A stretch of DNA of 64,000 nt from an uncultured Eubacterium sp. (GTDB taxonomy: Bacteria > Bacillota > Clostridia > Oscillospirales > Acutalibacteraceae): assembly GCA_910577195.1 (NCBI GenBank), contig CAJTLP010000005.1, positions 1-64,000 of the forward strand. Reading direction: 5' to 3'. Below the pieces are notes generated by a model that saw nothing but the letters and a program-made list of their open reading frames with translations, was not told the DNA's origin and ran no database searches. The position numbers and the translations under genes are program-made. Position 1 is the first letter of the stretch; each line of letters opens with the position of its first letter. Positions 52,827-61,672 of this stretch are shown here, in pieces.

Positions 52827-53804
52827 ATGGAAAATTTAAAATATATTGACAATAAACTTTTTATACTGGACCAGACACTGCTCCCCAATGAAGAAAAGTG
52901 GGTGGAAATCACAAGCAAGGAACAGGCTTATGATGCCATAAAAACACTTATGGTGAGAGGTGCACCTGCAATCGGTATTTTTGCAGGGTATGCGATGGCT
53001 CAGTTTTCTGCAGACACGGACATATACGAGCTGAAAGAATATCTTGATTCATCAAGGCCTACGGCTGTTAATCTCAGCTGGGCAACGGCGAGAATGGTAA
53101 AAGCCTTTGAGGAGAACAAAAGCCTCATTGAAGAGGCAATTGCAATTCATAATGAGGATATTGAAATGTGCCGTAAAATCAGTGAATACGGACTGTCACT
53201 GTTAAAAGACGGTGACGGAATACTCACCCACTGCAACGCAGGAGAGCTTGCCACAAGCAGATACGGAACAGGCTTGGGTCCGCTGATTTTAGGCAAGGAA
53301 AAGGGATATGATTTCAAGGTATTCAGTGATGAAACAAGACCGCTCCTGCAGGGTGCACGGCTGACATCCTATGAGCTTGAAAAAGCAGGGATTGACGTTA
53401 CTCTTATCTGTGATAATATGGCAAGCCTTGTTATGAAAAAAGGTATGATAGACGCTGTTCTTGTGGGCTGTGACAGAGTGGCGGCAAACGGTGACACGGC
53501 GAATAAAATCGGTACAAGCGGTGTGGCTGTGCTGGCAAAATACTACGGCATACCCTTTTATGTTTTAGGACCGTATTCAACGGTTGATTTCAGCTGCAAA
53601 AGCGGTGATGACATTATAATTGAAGAGCGTGACAAAAAGGAAATCAAGGAAAAGTATTTTGAAAAACCGACTGCTCTGCCTGAAACAAAATGCTTTAATC
53701 CTGCATTTGATGTTACTGACAATTCACTTATCACGGCAATCATAACGGATAAGGGTATTGCCTATCCCCCATTTTCAAAAAGCCTTAAGGAGATACTGAA
53801 ATGA
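52827..53804 (+). CDS. mtnA: S-methyl-5-thioribose-1-phosphate isomerase
   Basis: 325 residues, eIF2B-related aldose isomerase family. Converts methylthioribose-1-phosphate (or a related 5-deoxyribose-1-P) to the ribulose form. N-terminal VRGAPAIGIFAGYAMA; catalytic Cys in ILTHCNAGELATSRYGTGLGP; catalytic Asp in AVLVGCDRVAANGDTANKIGT. Four-base overlap with the next gene (ATGA). Confidence 0.94.
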   Translation: MENLKYIDNKLFILDQTLLPNEEKWVEITSKEQAYDAIKTLMVRGAPAIGIFAGYAMAQFSADTDIYELKEYLDSSRPTAVNLSWATARMVKAFEENKSLIEEAIAIHNEDIEMCRKISEYGLSLLKDGDGILTHCNAGELATSRYGTGLGPLILGKEKGYDFKVFSDETRPLLQGARLTSYELEKAGIDVTLICDNMASLVMKKGMIDAVLVGCDRVAANGDTANKIGTSGVAVLAKYYGIPFYVLGPYSTVDFSCKSGDDIIIEERDKKEIKEKYFEKPTALPETKCFNPAFDVTDNSLITAIITDKGIAYPPFSKSLKEILK

Positions 53805-55078
53805 TAAGATTTTTTAACGGAAAAATACTCACACTGAATAATGGTTTTGATATCATAGATAATGGTGAGGTATGGGTTGACAGCAGTAAAATTGCATATG
53901 TGGGTAAAACAAAAAAAGACAGCGAAAATACTGTCTTTGAAAGAGAAATTGATTTGCAGGGCAATCTGCTGATGCCAAGCTTTAAGAATGCGCACACTCA
54001 CAGTGCGATGACTTTCGGCAGAAGTTTCAGTGATGATCTGCCTTTACAGGAATGGCTGTACAACAAAATCTTCCCTCTTGAGGATTTGCTCACAGGTGAT
54101 GATGTTTACAAACTTTCAAAAATTGCTTTTGCAGAATATCTTACCGGCGGAATTTCCGCCTGCTTTGATATGTACTATTTCCCTGAAAATATGGCAAAGG
54201 CAAGTGTTGAGACAGGCTTCAGGACTGTTATGTGCGGCGCGGTGAACAATTTCAAGGAGTCTGTGTCCCTGCTTGAGGAATACTACAACAGATATAATCA
54301 TTATGATGAGCTGATTTCATATCAATTGGGCTTTCACGCAGAATACACCACTGATGAAAGCATTATGAAGGGTATTTCAAAGCTTGCCGAAAAATACGAG
54401 GCACCTGTCTTTATGCATTCCAGCGAAACGATGGAGGAAACGCAGAACTGTATACACAACTATAACAAAACACCTACTGAGCTTTTTGAAAAGCTGGGAC
54501 TTTTCAACTACGGCGGCGGTGCTTTCCACAGTGTATGGGTATGTGATGAGGACCTTGATATTTATAAAAAGCACGGTGTTTATGCAGTAATCAACAGCGG
54601 TTCAAACTGCAAGCTTGCCTCCGGTGTGGCACCTGTTGAAAAAATGATAAGAAAAGGCATAAACCTTGCCATAGGTACTGACGGACCAAGCTCAAACAAC
54701 GGTCTTGATATGTTCAGAGAAATGTATCTCACCTGCGTACTGCAGAAAATAAAGAACAAGGATGCTGCGTCAACAGATGCAAATGAGGTTTTGAAAATGG
54801 CAACAGTCGGCTCAGCAGGATGTATGGGACTGAACGATTGCGCCTGCATTGATGTGGGTAAAAAGGCTGATTTAATCGTTATTGACTTAAAGAGACCAAG
54901 TATGCAGCCTGTGCACAATATCACAAAAAATCTTGTGTACAGCGGCTCAAAGGACTGCGTCAAGCTCACTATGGTAAACGGAACAATCCTTTATGAAAAC
55001 GGTGAGTTCCCCAGCCTTGATATTGAAAAGATTTACAGCGAGGCAGACGAGGTTGTAAAAAGAATTACAAAAGAATAA
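53801..55078 (+). CDS. mtaD: 5'-methylthioadenosine / S-adenosylhomocysteine deaminase
   Basis: 425 residues, amidohydrolase superfamily. Metal site NAHTHSAM, substrate/metal His in GFHAEYTT and FHSVWV, HxxE in FMHSSETMEET, and the terminal Asp in AIGTDGPSSNN. The DDLPLQEWLYNKIFPLE segment is typical of the MTA/SAH deaminase group. Deaminates MTA to methylthioinosine, which a PNP can then phosphorolyse to MTR-1-P for MtnA. The exact substrate is inferred from family and operon. Confidence 0.87.
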   Translation: MIRFFNGKILTLNNGFDIIDNGEVWVDSSKIAYVGKTKKDSENTVFEREIDLQGNLLMPSFKNAHTHSAMTFGRSFSDDLPLQEWLYNKIFPLEDLLTGDDVYKLSKIAFAEYLTGGISACFDMYYFPENMAKASVETGFRTVMCGAVNNFKESVSLLEEYYNRYNHYDELISYQLGFHAEYTTDESIMKGISKLAEKYEAPVFMHSSETMEETQNCIHNYNKTPTELFEKLGLFNYGGGAFHSVWVCDEDLDIYKKHGVYAVINSGSNCKLASGVAPVEKMIRKGINLAIGTDGPSSNNGLDMFREMYLTCVLQKIKNKDAASTDANEVLKMATVGSAGCMGLNDCACIDVGKKADLIVIDLKRPSMQPVHNITKNLVYSGSKDCVKLTMVNGTILYENGEFPSLDIEKIYSEADEVVKRITKE

Positions 55079-55087
55079 GATGAAATA

Positions 55088-55744
55088 CTACTCCATCAAC
55101 TTTCTGAGCTTTTGGAGTATTGCTTTTTCTTTACGTGAAATCTGGACTTGGGAAACACCCAAGTCCTTTGCTGTTTTTGACTGTGTATAGCCTTTATAAT
55201 ACCGCAGGTTAATAATCTGCTGCTCAGTTTCATCCAGGTGGGTGATAAGCTGATGAACGGAAAGTCGGTCAAAAAGCATATCACTTTCATCAATCGGAAT
55301 ATCCAGCGTATTTTCTCCGTCCTCGCCGGATGAATTCAGGGAAATCATAGGGGTAATCACATTCAGCACCTCTGCCGTTTCCTCCAGTGAGCAATCCAGC
55401 ATTTGTGATAATTCGGAAACGGTGGGCTCTCTCAGCTCCCTTTTAACAAACTTATCTCTGAGTGCCTGTGCTTTGATCGCCTTTTCCTTAAGCGAACGGC
55501 TCACCTTTATGGCTCCGCCGTCACGGAAGATACGTTTGATTTCCCCCATTATCACAGGAACTGCGTAGGTAGAAAAAGCAAAGCCCTTTGACGCATCAAA
55601 GTTATCTACAGCCTTTATAAGCCCCACGCAGCCGCTCTGGAACAAATCATCATAGTCTGCCCCTCTGCCGCGAAAACGATTTGCAATGGAATGGACAAGT
55701 CCGATATTCTGACTTATCATTTCCTCTCTGGTATCTGTTACCAT
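55088..55744 (-). CDS. sigF: sporulation sigma factor sigma F (SpoIIAC)
   Basis: 218 residues, somewhat shorter than the B. subtilis protein. Sigma-70 regions in order: region 2 DYDDLFQSGCVGLIKAVDNFD, FSTYAVPVIMGEIKRIFRDGG; region 3 KVSRSLKEKAIKAQALRD; region 4 LDETEQQIINLRYYKGYTQSKTAKDLGVSQVQISRKEK. Directs forespore-specific transcription; held inactive by SpoIIAB, encoded upstream with a 7-bp overlap. Ends 9 bp from the convergent mtaD gene. Confidence 0.95.
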   Translation of the reverse strand: MVTDTREEMISQNIGLVHSIANRFRGRGADYDDLFQSGCVGLIKAVDNFDASKGFAFSTYAVPVIMGEIKRIFRDGGAIKVSRSLKEKAIKAQALRDKFVKRELREPTVSELSQMLDCSLEETAEVLNVITPMISLNSSGEDGENTLDIPIDESDMLFDRLSVHQLITHLDETEQQIINLRYYKGYTQSKTAKDLGVSQVQISRKEKAILQKLRKLME

Positions 55745-56175
55745 TTTGATTTCCCTTCAATTTTCTTTGAAAGTGTTACGGTAGTACCCTTGTCCTGCTT
55801 TGAGCGTACACGAACAGAGTCGCAGAAGCTCTCCATAACGGTGAAGCCAAGACCTGCTCTGTCCCCCTCACCTGTTGTAAACAGCGGCGTCATAGCCTGT
55901 CCGATATCAGGAATACCACAACCCTTGTCACGGATTGTTACCTTTACTGTATTCTTTTCATCCACTGAGCCTGTTATGTAAATTTTTCCGCATGTATTTT
56001 TATATGCGTGGACGATACAGTTGGTAACCGCTTCACTGACCGCCGTTTTTAAATCGGCAATCTCCTCAAGGGTCGGATCAAGCGGTGTTACAAAGGAGGA
56101 AACCACTACCCTTGCAAATGCCTCATTGATACTCTTACTGTCTATCGTCAATCTGAATTCATTCATTTTCTTCAT
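55738..56175 (-). CDS. spoIIAB: anti-sigma F factor / serine kinase SpoIIAB
   Basis: 145 residues, GHKL ATPase fold. N-box LKTAVSEAVTNCIVHAYKN, G1 box RDKGCGIPDI, G2 box GDRAGLGFTVMESF. Binds sigma F and phosphorylates SpoIIAA. Start ATG at 56175, with AAGGAG seven bases upstream; the much longer open frame merely reads through spoIIAA out of frame. Confidence 0.95.
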   Translation of the reverse strand: MKKMNEFRLTIDSKSINEAFARVVVSSFVTPLDPTLEEIADLKTAVSEAVTNCIVHAYKNTCGKIYITGSVDEKNTVKVTIRDKGCGIPDIGQAMTPLFTTGEGDRAGLGFTVMESFCDSVRVRSKQDKGTTVTLSKKIEGKSKW

Positions 56176-56494
56176 TTTTATACTCCTTAATAACTGCGAT
56201 TCTGCCCAGTCCTGCCAGCTCCATAATCTTTTTGGCCTGTGCGGTAACATTTTTAATTTCAAGACTTGCAGTGGGTGAAATGCTCTGCATAAGCCTGTAC
56301 CTGCCCATAACAAGACCGATGCCTGAGGAATCCATAAAGGTAACATTTCTGAAATCAATGATTAAATGATTCGGCTTTTTATATTTGATAATACTGTCAA
56401 TCTTCTCTCTTACATCGGCTGCTGTGTGGTGATCAATTTCACCGATAAGGTAGGCAATAACGATACTTCCGCTTGCCTCAATCGTAACATTCAT
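56159..56494 (-). CDS. spoIIAA: anti-sigma F factor antagonist SpoIIAA
   Basis: 111 residues, STAS domain. The phosphorylated serine lies in NVTFMDSSGIGLVMGRYRLM. In its unphosphorylated form it displaces sigma F from SpoIIAB. Start ATG at 56494 after TAGGAG. First gene of the complete spoIIAA-AB-AC operon, strong evidence that the organism forms endospores or descends from spore formers. Confidence 0.95.
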   Translation of the reverse strand: MNVTIEASGSIVIAYLIGEIDHHTAADVREKIDSIIKYKKPNHLIIDFRNVTFMDSSGIGLVMGRYRLMQSISPTASLEIKNVTAQAKKIMELAGLGRIAVIKEYKNEENE

Positions 56495-56520
56495 TATTTT
56501 CACTCCTAAAAATCGGCAAC

Positions 56521-56561
56521 AAAAAAATACCAATCTGCAAACATAGTAGCAGATTGGTATT
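56521..56561 (-). terminator. terminator between folC and spoIIAA
   Basis: Minus strand: ATACCAATCTGC pairs with GCAGATTGGTAT and is followed by seven T residues. Only about 27 bp remain before the spoIIAA start. Confidence 0.88.
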
Positions 56562-56592
56562 GAATATTTTAGCGTATTTTGTACTTTATAAC

Positions 56593-57696
56593 TCACATAT
56601 TTAAAAGAGTTTCTCTTACATCACGAGCAAGGAAAAATGAACCGCATACCAGCGTTACACCCTTTTGCAAAACTGCCTCAATCGGATTGTCAACTGCAAT
56701 TACATCATCACAGTATTTCTCTGCAATTTTTTTAAGCTGGGCGGCAGGCATTGAACGAGGATTAGTCGGTGTTGTTGCAATAATTTTTTTACAATGGGGT
56801 GCAACAACTGACAGATAGCCGTCAACATTCTTATCCCTCATCATACCAATAACCGCAACTTCCTCAGAAAGATTGTCAGCAAGATATTTTGCAGCAGACG
56901 GATTATGTCCTCCGTCGAGCAAAATGTTGCCTATTCTCTCCTGTCTTGCAGGCAATTGTGCAAGCTCTTTTACAGTTACTTCTTTACCTGTGTTGGTAAA
57001 TGCAAGAATCCACGAAACGGTGTCCATTGTATTCTCAGCCACATTTCCACTGTCTTTAATCTTAAGAAGTTTCGTATCCATTTCCTTGCAAAGCTCTTCA
57101 AAAACGCTTTCACACGCAGGGTTAGGATACAGGATACAATGAGAATTTTTTCTGATAATACCTGCCTTTTGTTTGGCAATTTCTTCAATGGTACTGCCTA
57201 AAAAGTCTGTATGGTCAAGGGAGATTGAGCTGATTACCGCCCAGTTATCCGTTTCAACATTTGTAGCATCCTCAAGTCCGCCCATACCGCATTCGACAAT
57301 TGCATAGTCCACTTCCTCATCAGAAAAGTATTTATACATAATTGCCGTCAGCAGCTCAAACTCAGTAGCATCATAATCCTTATACCTATCGACATAATCA
57401 GCCAAAACCTCTTCAGGTATAAAGCAACGATTAATCTGAATCTGCTCTCTGTAATCAATTACCCAAGGGGATGTAAACACACCGACCTTGTGACCTGCTT
57501 TTATAAGACAATCGGCAGCTGTTGCAGAAATAGTTCCCTTGCCGTTCGTACCCGCAATATGGATAATAGCCAAATCATTCTGCGGATTGCCCATAGCCTC
57601 AAGCAGTACGGATATACGAGCAAGTCCCGGCTGAATGCCGAGACTTTGTTTTTTTATTAAAAAATTCAAAGCATCTTCATAGTTCATATTCATCAT
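56593..57696 (-). CDS. folC: folylpolyglutamate synthase / dihydrofolate synthase
   Basis: About 367 residues, slightly short for the family. Adds glutamates to folate (and may make dihydrofolate). ATP-binding loop IIHIAGTNGKGTISATAADCL; FTSPWVIDYREQIQIN; VECGMGGLEDATN; ISLDHTDFLGSTIEEIAKQKAGII; C-terminal LLDGGHNPSAAKYL. Start is ATG at 57696, 57693 or 57687; GTG at 57711 is also open. The only upstream G-rich site (GGGAGGG) lies inside a repeat-derived hairpin. Confidence 0.93.
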   Translation of the reverse strand: MMNMNYEDALNFLIKKQSLGIQPGLARISVLLEAMGNPQNDLAIIHIAGTNGKGTISATAADCLIKAGHKVGVFTSPWVIDYREQIQINRCFIPEEVLADYVDRYKDYDATEFELLTAIMYKYFSDEEVDYAIVECGMGGLEDATNVETDNWAVISSISLDHTDFLGSTIEEIAKQKAGIIRKNSHCILYPNPACESVFEELCKEMDTKLLKIKDSGNVAENTMDTVSWILAFTNTGKEVTVKELAQLPARQERIGNILLDGGHNPSAAKYLADNLSEEVAVIGMMRDKNVDGYLSVVAPHCKKIIATTPTNPRSMPAAQLKKIAEKYCDDVIAVDNPIEAVLQKGVTLVCGSFFLARDVRETLLNM

Positions 57697-57701
57697 AAAT
57701 T

Positions 57702-57727
57702 GGGAGGGCACAAAGACCCTCCCCTAT
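57702..57727. repeat. half-copy of the GC-rich intergenic repeat
   Basis: GGGAGGGC..GACCCTCCCCTAT corresponds to the right hairpin of copies 2 and 3. It lies in the short valS-folC gap, directly before the folC start codons. Confidence 0.8.
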
Positions 57728-57735
57728 TTTATAAA

Positions 57736-60366
57736 TTATTTGCCGAGTGTTTCAATCGAATTTTTGATATTCGCTATTTTTTCCTCAAGCTTTGCCGCAT
57801 CTGCCTTATTCTGGTTAACAACCTTTTCAGGTGCTTTATTCACAAAGCCCGGATTTGACAGCTTTTTATTGATGAAATCAAGCTTATCCTGTGCCTGAGC
57901 AAGTTCCTTTTCAAGACGCTTTTTCTCAGCCTCAAAATCAACAAGATCACCCATAGGAATATAAATCTTTGCATCATCGGTAATGATGGTTACGGTGTTG
58001 CCGAGATTCTCAAAGCTGTCACCGATAACAACCTCATTGGCAGATGCAAGACGCTTGATGAATTCACTGCCCATAGCAAAGGTATCTGCATACGATGTTT
58101 CAGCATAAACAGTCGCCTTTCTGCTTGGAGGGATATTCATCTCAGATCGCCTGTTGCGGATTGCACGAATGGCCTTCATGATTCTTTCCATTTCAGTCTC
58201 ATCAGCTGTGAAAGAAAGCGACTCATCATACTCCACCCATTTTGAAATCATAATGGACTCGTCACTGTGCGGAATAGCCTGATAAATCTCCTCCGTAATA
58301 AACGGCATAAACGGATGAAGTAATTTAAGAATATCGGTAAGAACATAAACGAGTACAGACTTTGCTGTGTCCTTAGCCTGTTCATCATCGCCCTGCAATC
58401 TGATTTTAGCAATCTCAATATACCAGTCGCAGAATACATCCCAAATGAAATCATAGAGCTTCTGAATCGCAATACCAAGCTCAAACTTTTCAAGGTTATC
58501 CGTTACCTCTTTTGCAAGTGCATTCACCTTTGAAACAATCCACTTGTCCTCAATGGCTAAATCTTCAGGAAGTCCGTTGTACTTGAAATCATCTGTAAGA
58601 TACATAAGCACAAAACGTGCAGCATTCCACAGTTTGTTTGCAAAGTTACGTGATGCCTTAACCTTATCGTCTGAGAAACGCATATCGTTACCCGGTGAAT
58701 TACCTGTTGCGAGTGTAAATCTGAGTGCATCTGCACCGTACTCATCAATAATCTCAAGCGGGTCAATACCATTGCCCAGTGATTTACTCATCTTCCTGCC
58801 CTGTGAATCACGGACAAGACCGTGAATCAGAACCGTGTCAAAAGGAATATTATCCGTATGCTCAACGGCTGAAAAAATCATTCTTGAAACCCAGAAGAAG
58901 ATAATATCATAGCCTGTTACAAGTGTGTTTGTAGGATAGAAATACTTAAGCTCCTCCGTGTTTTCAGGATAGCCGAGTGTTGAGAACGGCCACAGAGCTG
59001 ACGAGAACCAGGTATCCAGTGTATCAGGGTCTTGATGAATATTCTTGCTGCCGCAGTGTGCACAGGTGCAGGCATCTTCCTTAGAAACAGTTACCTCACC
59101 GCAGTCATCACAGTACCATGCAGGAATACGATGTCCCCACCAGAGCTGGCGGGAAATACACCAGTCCTTGATATTTTCCATCCAGTGGAAATAGATTTTA
59201 TCAAAACGCTCAGGTACAAATTTAACCTTGCCGTTTTTAACAACATCAATAGCAGGCTTAGCAAGAGGCTCCATTTTAACAAACCACTGCTTTGAAAGTC
59301 TTGGCTCTATGGAGGTATGGCATCTGTAACAGGTACCTACATTATGGCTGTAGTCCTCAATCTCAATGAGTGCACCCTCAGCCTCTAAATCCTTAACAAT
59401 TTCCTTACGGCATTCATAGCGGTCAAGACCGGTGTACTTGCCCCAGCCCTCAGCGATATGGCCGTCATCTGTCATAACGTCAATGATTTCAAGATTATGA
59501 CGCAGACCAACCTCATAGTCGTTAGGGTCGTGAGCAGGTGTTATTTTAACAACGCCTGTACCGAATTCAATATCTACATACTCATCGGCAACAACAGGAA
59601 TTTCCCTGTGAACGATAGGTAGAATCAGTGTTTTGCCGATAATATCCTTATATCTTTCATCGTTAGGGTTAACAGCAACGGCGGTATCACCGAGCAGTGT
59701 TTCAGGTCTTGTTGTTGCAAGTTCAACATAGCCTGTACCGTCCTTGAACGGATAACGAAGATGCCAGAAATGGCCTGCCTGATCCTCATACTCAACCTCA
59801 GCATCTGAGATTGTTGTGCAGCAATGCGGACACCAGTTAACCATACGCTTGCCCTGATAGATAAGACCCTTTTCATAGAGGTTTACAAACACCTCACGCA
59901 CTGCCTTTGAGCATCCTTCATCAAGGGTGAAACGCTCTCTGTCCCAGTCACAGGATGAGCCCATTTTCTTAAGCTGCTCGATAATGCGAGATCCGTACTG
60001 ATCCTTCCATGCCCATGCACGCTCAAGGAAACCGTCTCTGCCGATATCTTCCTTCGTTATGCCTTCCTTACGCATAGCCTCAACAATCTTTGCCTCAGTG
60101 GCAATGGATGCGTGGTCTGTGCCCGGAAGCCACAGAGCTTCGTAACCCTGCATTCTCCTGAATCGGATAAGAATATCCTGAAGGGTATTATCAAGAGCAT
60201 GGCCCATATGGAGCTGTCCTGTAATATTCGGAGGCGGAATCACGATTGTATATGGTTTCTTCTCAGGATTCACCTCAGCGTGAAAATACTTATTATCACA
60301 CCAGAATTTATAGGTGCGATCCTCAACATCGTTCGGATCATACTGCTTTGCAAGTTCTTTTGCCAT
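57736..60366 (-). CDS. valS: valyl-tRNA synthetase
   Basis: 876 residues, class I synthetase. HIGH-type motif in PPPNITGQLHMGHALDN, editing (CP1) domain about 190-340 including TTRPETLLGDTAVAV, KMSKS in RDSQGRKMSKSLGNGIDPLE, and a C-terminal coiled-coil arm (VDFEAEKKRLEKELAQAQDKLDFI). Start ATG at 60366, with AAAGGAG upstream. Expression is predicted to be controlled by the T-box leader. folC follows in the same direction. Confidence 0.97.
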   Translation of the reverse strand: MAKELAKQYDPNDVEDRTYKFWCDNKYFHAEVNPEKKPYTIVIPPPNITGQLHMGHALDNTLQDILIRFRRMQGYEALWLPGTDHASIATEAKIVEAMRKEGITKEDIGRDGFLERAWAWKDQYGSRIIEQLKKMGSSCDWDRERFTLDEGCSKAVREVFVNLYEKGLIYQGKRMVNWCPHCCTTISDAEVEYEDQAGHFWHLRYPFKDGTGYVELATTRPETLLGDTAVAVNPNDERYKDIIGKTLILPIVHREIPVVADEYVDIEFGTGVVKITPAHDPNDYEVGLRHNLEIIDVMTDDGHIAEGWGKYTGLDRYECRKEIVKDLEAEGALIEIEDYSHNVGTCYRCHTSIEPRLSKQWFVKMEPLAKPAIDVVKNGKVKFVPERFDKIYFHWMENIKDWCISRQLWWGHRIPAWYCDDCGEVTVSKEDACTCAHCGSKNIHQDPDTLDTWFSSALWPFSTLGYPENTEELKYFYPTNTLVTGYDIIFFWVSRMIFSAVEHTDNIPFDTVLIHGLVRDSQGRKMSKSLGNGIDPLEIIDEYGADALRFTLATGNSPGNDMRFSDDKVKASRNFANKLWNAARFVLMYLTDDFKYNGLPEDLAIEDKWIVSKVNALAKEVTDNLEKFELGIAIQKLYDFIWDVFCDWYIEIAKIRLQGDDEQAKDTAKSVLVYVLTDILKLLHPFMPFITEEIYQAIPHSDESIMISKWVEYDESLSFTADETEMERIMKAIRAIRNRRSEMNIPPSRKATVYAETSYADTFAMGSEFIKRLASANEVVIGDSFENLGNTVTIITDDAKIYIPMGDLVDFEAEKKRLEKELAQAQDKLDFINKKLSNPGFVNKAPEKVVNQNKADAAKLEEKIANIKNSIETLGK

Positions 60367-60430
60367 AATCAAAACTCCTTTTCTATGTTTACAGACGAGT
60401 TAAGCTCGTCCGTGATAAGCAAATCATATA

Positions 60431-60672
60431 TAAAATAAAAATGCTTTCATCTCACAATGAGACGAAAGCATAGAATTCGCGGTACCACTCAAATTGCATT
60501 TATAAAAATGCCACTCAAATCCTTAACGCAGATATACGGACAAGGCTACTGTCAGTTCACCCTGCCGGCTCAAAAGCTACCTTCACATACCCTTTCTGTA
60601 TCCTTTCACCCACCGGATACTCTCTGCAAAAAACAGGTACATTACTCCTCTTTTTCAAAGCCGTTTCATATT
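60431..60672 (-). promoter_or_regulatory. valS T-box riboswitch
   Basis: Minus-strand leader of about 240 nt. GAGGAGTAATGTACC marks Stem I; a candidate specifier codon GUA (Val) lies at 60580-60578 in GTGAAGGTAGC; the T-box itself is GAGTGGTACCGCG (60490-60478). It ends in a terminator (ATGCTTTCGTCTC pairing with GAGATGAAAGCAT plus T-run, 60471-60431). Uncharged tRNA-Val should stabilise the antiterminator and raise valS transcription. Confidence 0.93.
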
Positions 60673-60678
60673 GAATTT

Positions 60679-60707
60679 ATATTAACAAAAAATAATTTGA
60701 TTGTCAA
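60679..60707 (-). promoter_or_regulatory. sigma-A promoter of valS
   Basis: Minus strand TTGACA (60707-60702), 17 bp, TAATAT (60684-60679), about 10 nt before the T-box transcript. Confidence 0.85.
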
Positions 60708-60859
60708 GCCGTCTATCAATACTATTACAAAACAGCATCATAGTGATGTCCTGTTCTCGTCTCTCATCTTTTTTATTGTGAGAGGCACATGAAAAAGATT
60801 TTTTGGGCTTTTCGGAGGTGGGAGTTGAACCATCGAAATCGTTTTTATCTTGATTGCCG

Positions 60860-61135
60860 TCACTGTTCCACCTCAGCTTCCACTTCAAGTCCGCCGAGGA
60901 AAACCACCTTAATTCTGTCCTTGGATTCTACGATGACGCATTGCAGGATTTTACGGATGATCTCATTGTCGAAGGTCAACGGGTGGTTTTTCATACCATC
61001 GAGGACGGTAAAAATATTGTCCAGCCGAGATATGGCATTTTTGCGATCCTGTTCGGCAGCGCTGTATTCTGCCAGCTTTTGTTCCAATGTCCTCTTTTCA
61101 CTCATCATCGCTTCGATGCGGGGATTATAGCAACA
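60860..61135 (-). pseudogene. C-terminal remnant of a large serine recombinase
   Basis: About 85-90 codons: RIEAMMSEKRTLEQKLAEYSAAEQDRK is a coiled-coil segment, and TFDNEIIRKILQCVIVESKDRIKVVFLGGLEVEAEVE matches the C-terminal end of transposon-type serine recombinases (TndX/Tn4451-like). The catalytic and zinc domains are missing. The upstream edge, near 61135, runs into the broken secreted-protein frame. It marks a former mobile element at the left boundary of the GC-richer region. Confidence 0.7.
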
Positions 61136-61176
61136 AACAGGAGCGAAACTAACGGTAATACTTTTTTAGTTTTCAT
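61105..61176 (-). pseudogene. 5' stub of a secreted protein gene
   Basis: GGAGGTCT and an ATG at 61176 start a 23-codon frame that reads as a signal peptide (MKTKKVLPLVSLLFVAIIP), then stops within the recombinase remnant. The good ribosome binding site and signal peptide suggest the beginning of a real gene cut by a deletion or insertion joining it to the recombinase tail. Confidence 0.45.
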
Positions 61177-61217
61177 ATAGACCTCCGTCAATAGCTTCTG
61201 TTGTGTTTAGTCGCACT

Positions 61218-61646
61218 TTATTCCTGTTTTGTCAGCTCATAAACCTTTCCCGGATCGGCTGTGCCATTGCCGCCGACAAATGTGAGGCTGTCACTGTCTA
61301 CGGTAAAGGTGTATTCGCAGTCTGTCACATAATCGAGTACAAAATCCAGCTTGACGGTATCGCCATCAACAGAATAGGTAAATTCAAAATGGTTTTCTTC
61401 GTCAAGACACATACAGCCGTTACCCTTACCGTCAAACTCGTATTCTGTATATTCATCGTAGTGCCATGCGCCCTGGAGTGCAGCGAGGTCATGATTGCCC
61501 GTACAGCTTTTACAGATAAGGACAATGCAGACTATGAGCAGTATGGCAGCCAGTGAGGAGATTATCGCAATCCGTCTCTTTTTTTGCCTGCGTTTTCTCG
61601 GGGACTGTCTTTTCCGTGGAATCTGTTGCCCGGGACGGGGAGGCAT
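61218..61646 (-). CDS. membrane-anchored DUF5640-like protein
   Basis: 142 residues. Basic N-terminus (QSPRKRRQKKRR), one TM helix (IAIISSLAAILLIVCIVLI) and an external beta-rich domain (LQGAWHYDEYTEYEFDGKGNG, YSVDGDTVKLDFV, YTFTVDSDSLTFVGG) of the lipocalin-like DUF5640 type. Function unknown. The ATG at 61646 lacks a clear ribosome binding site, and the frame stays open upstream into the end of the receiver gene, so the true start may be further up or translation may be coupled. Confidence 0.65.
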   Translation of the reverse strand: MPPRPGQQIPRKRQSPRKRRQKKRRIAIISSLAAILLIVCIVLICKSCTGNHDLAALQGAWHYDEYTEYEFDGKGNGCMCLDEENHFEFTYSVDGDTVKLDFVLDYVTDCEYTFTVDSDSLTFVGGNGTADPGKVYELTKQE

Positions 61647-61672
61647 GCGGTTTTGCGCTGTCGGTCTCGGCG

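Noticed and set aside
60820..60845. tRNA-like 3' end on the minus strand (GGTTCAACTCC, as in a T-loop)
   Set aside because: The flanking bases do not form a 5-bp T-stem, and no acceptor, D or anticodon arms could be found upstream. At most a fragment or attachment-site trace.
60682..60888. 68-residue minus-strand open frame overlapping the recombinase end
   Set aside because: It overlaps the recombinase remnant and runs into the valS promoter; no recognisable domain and no ribosome binding site.
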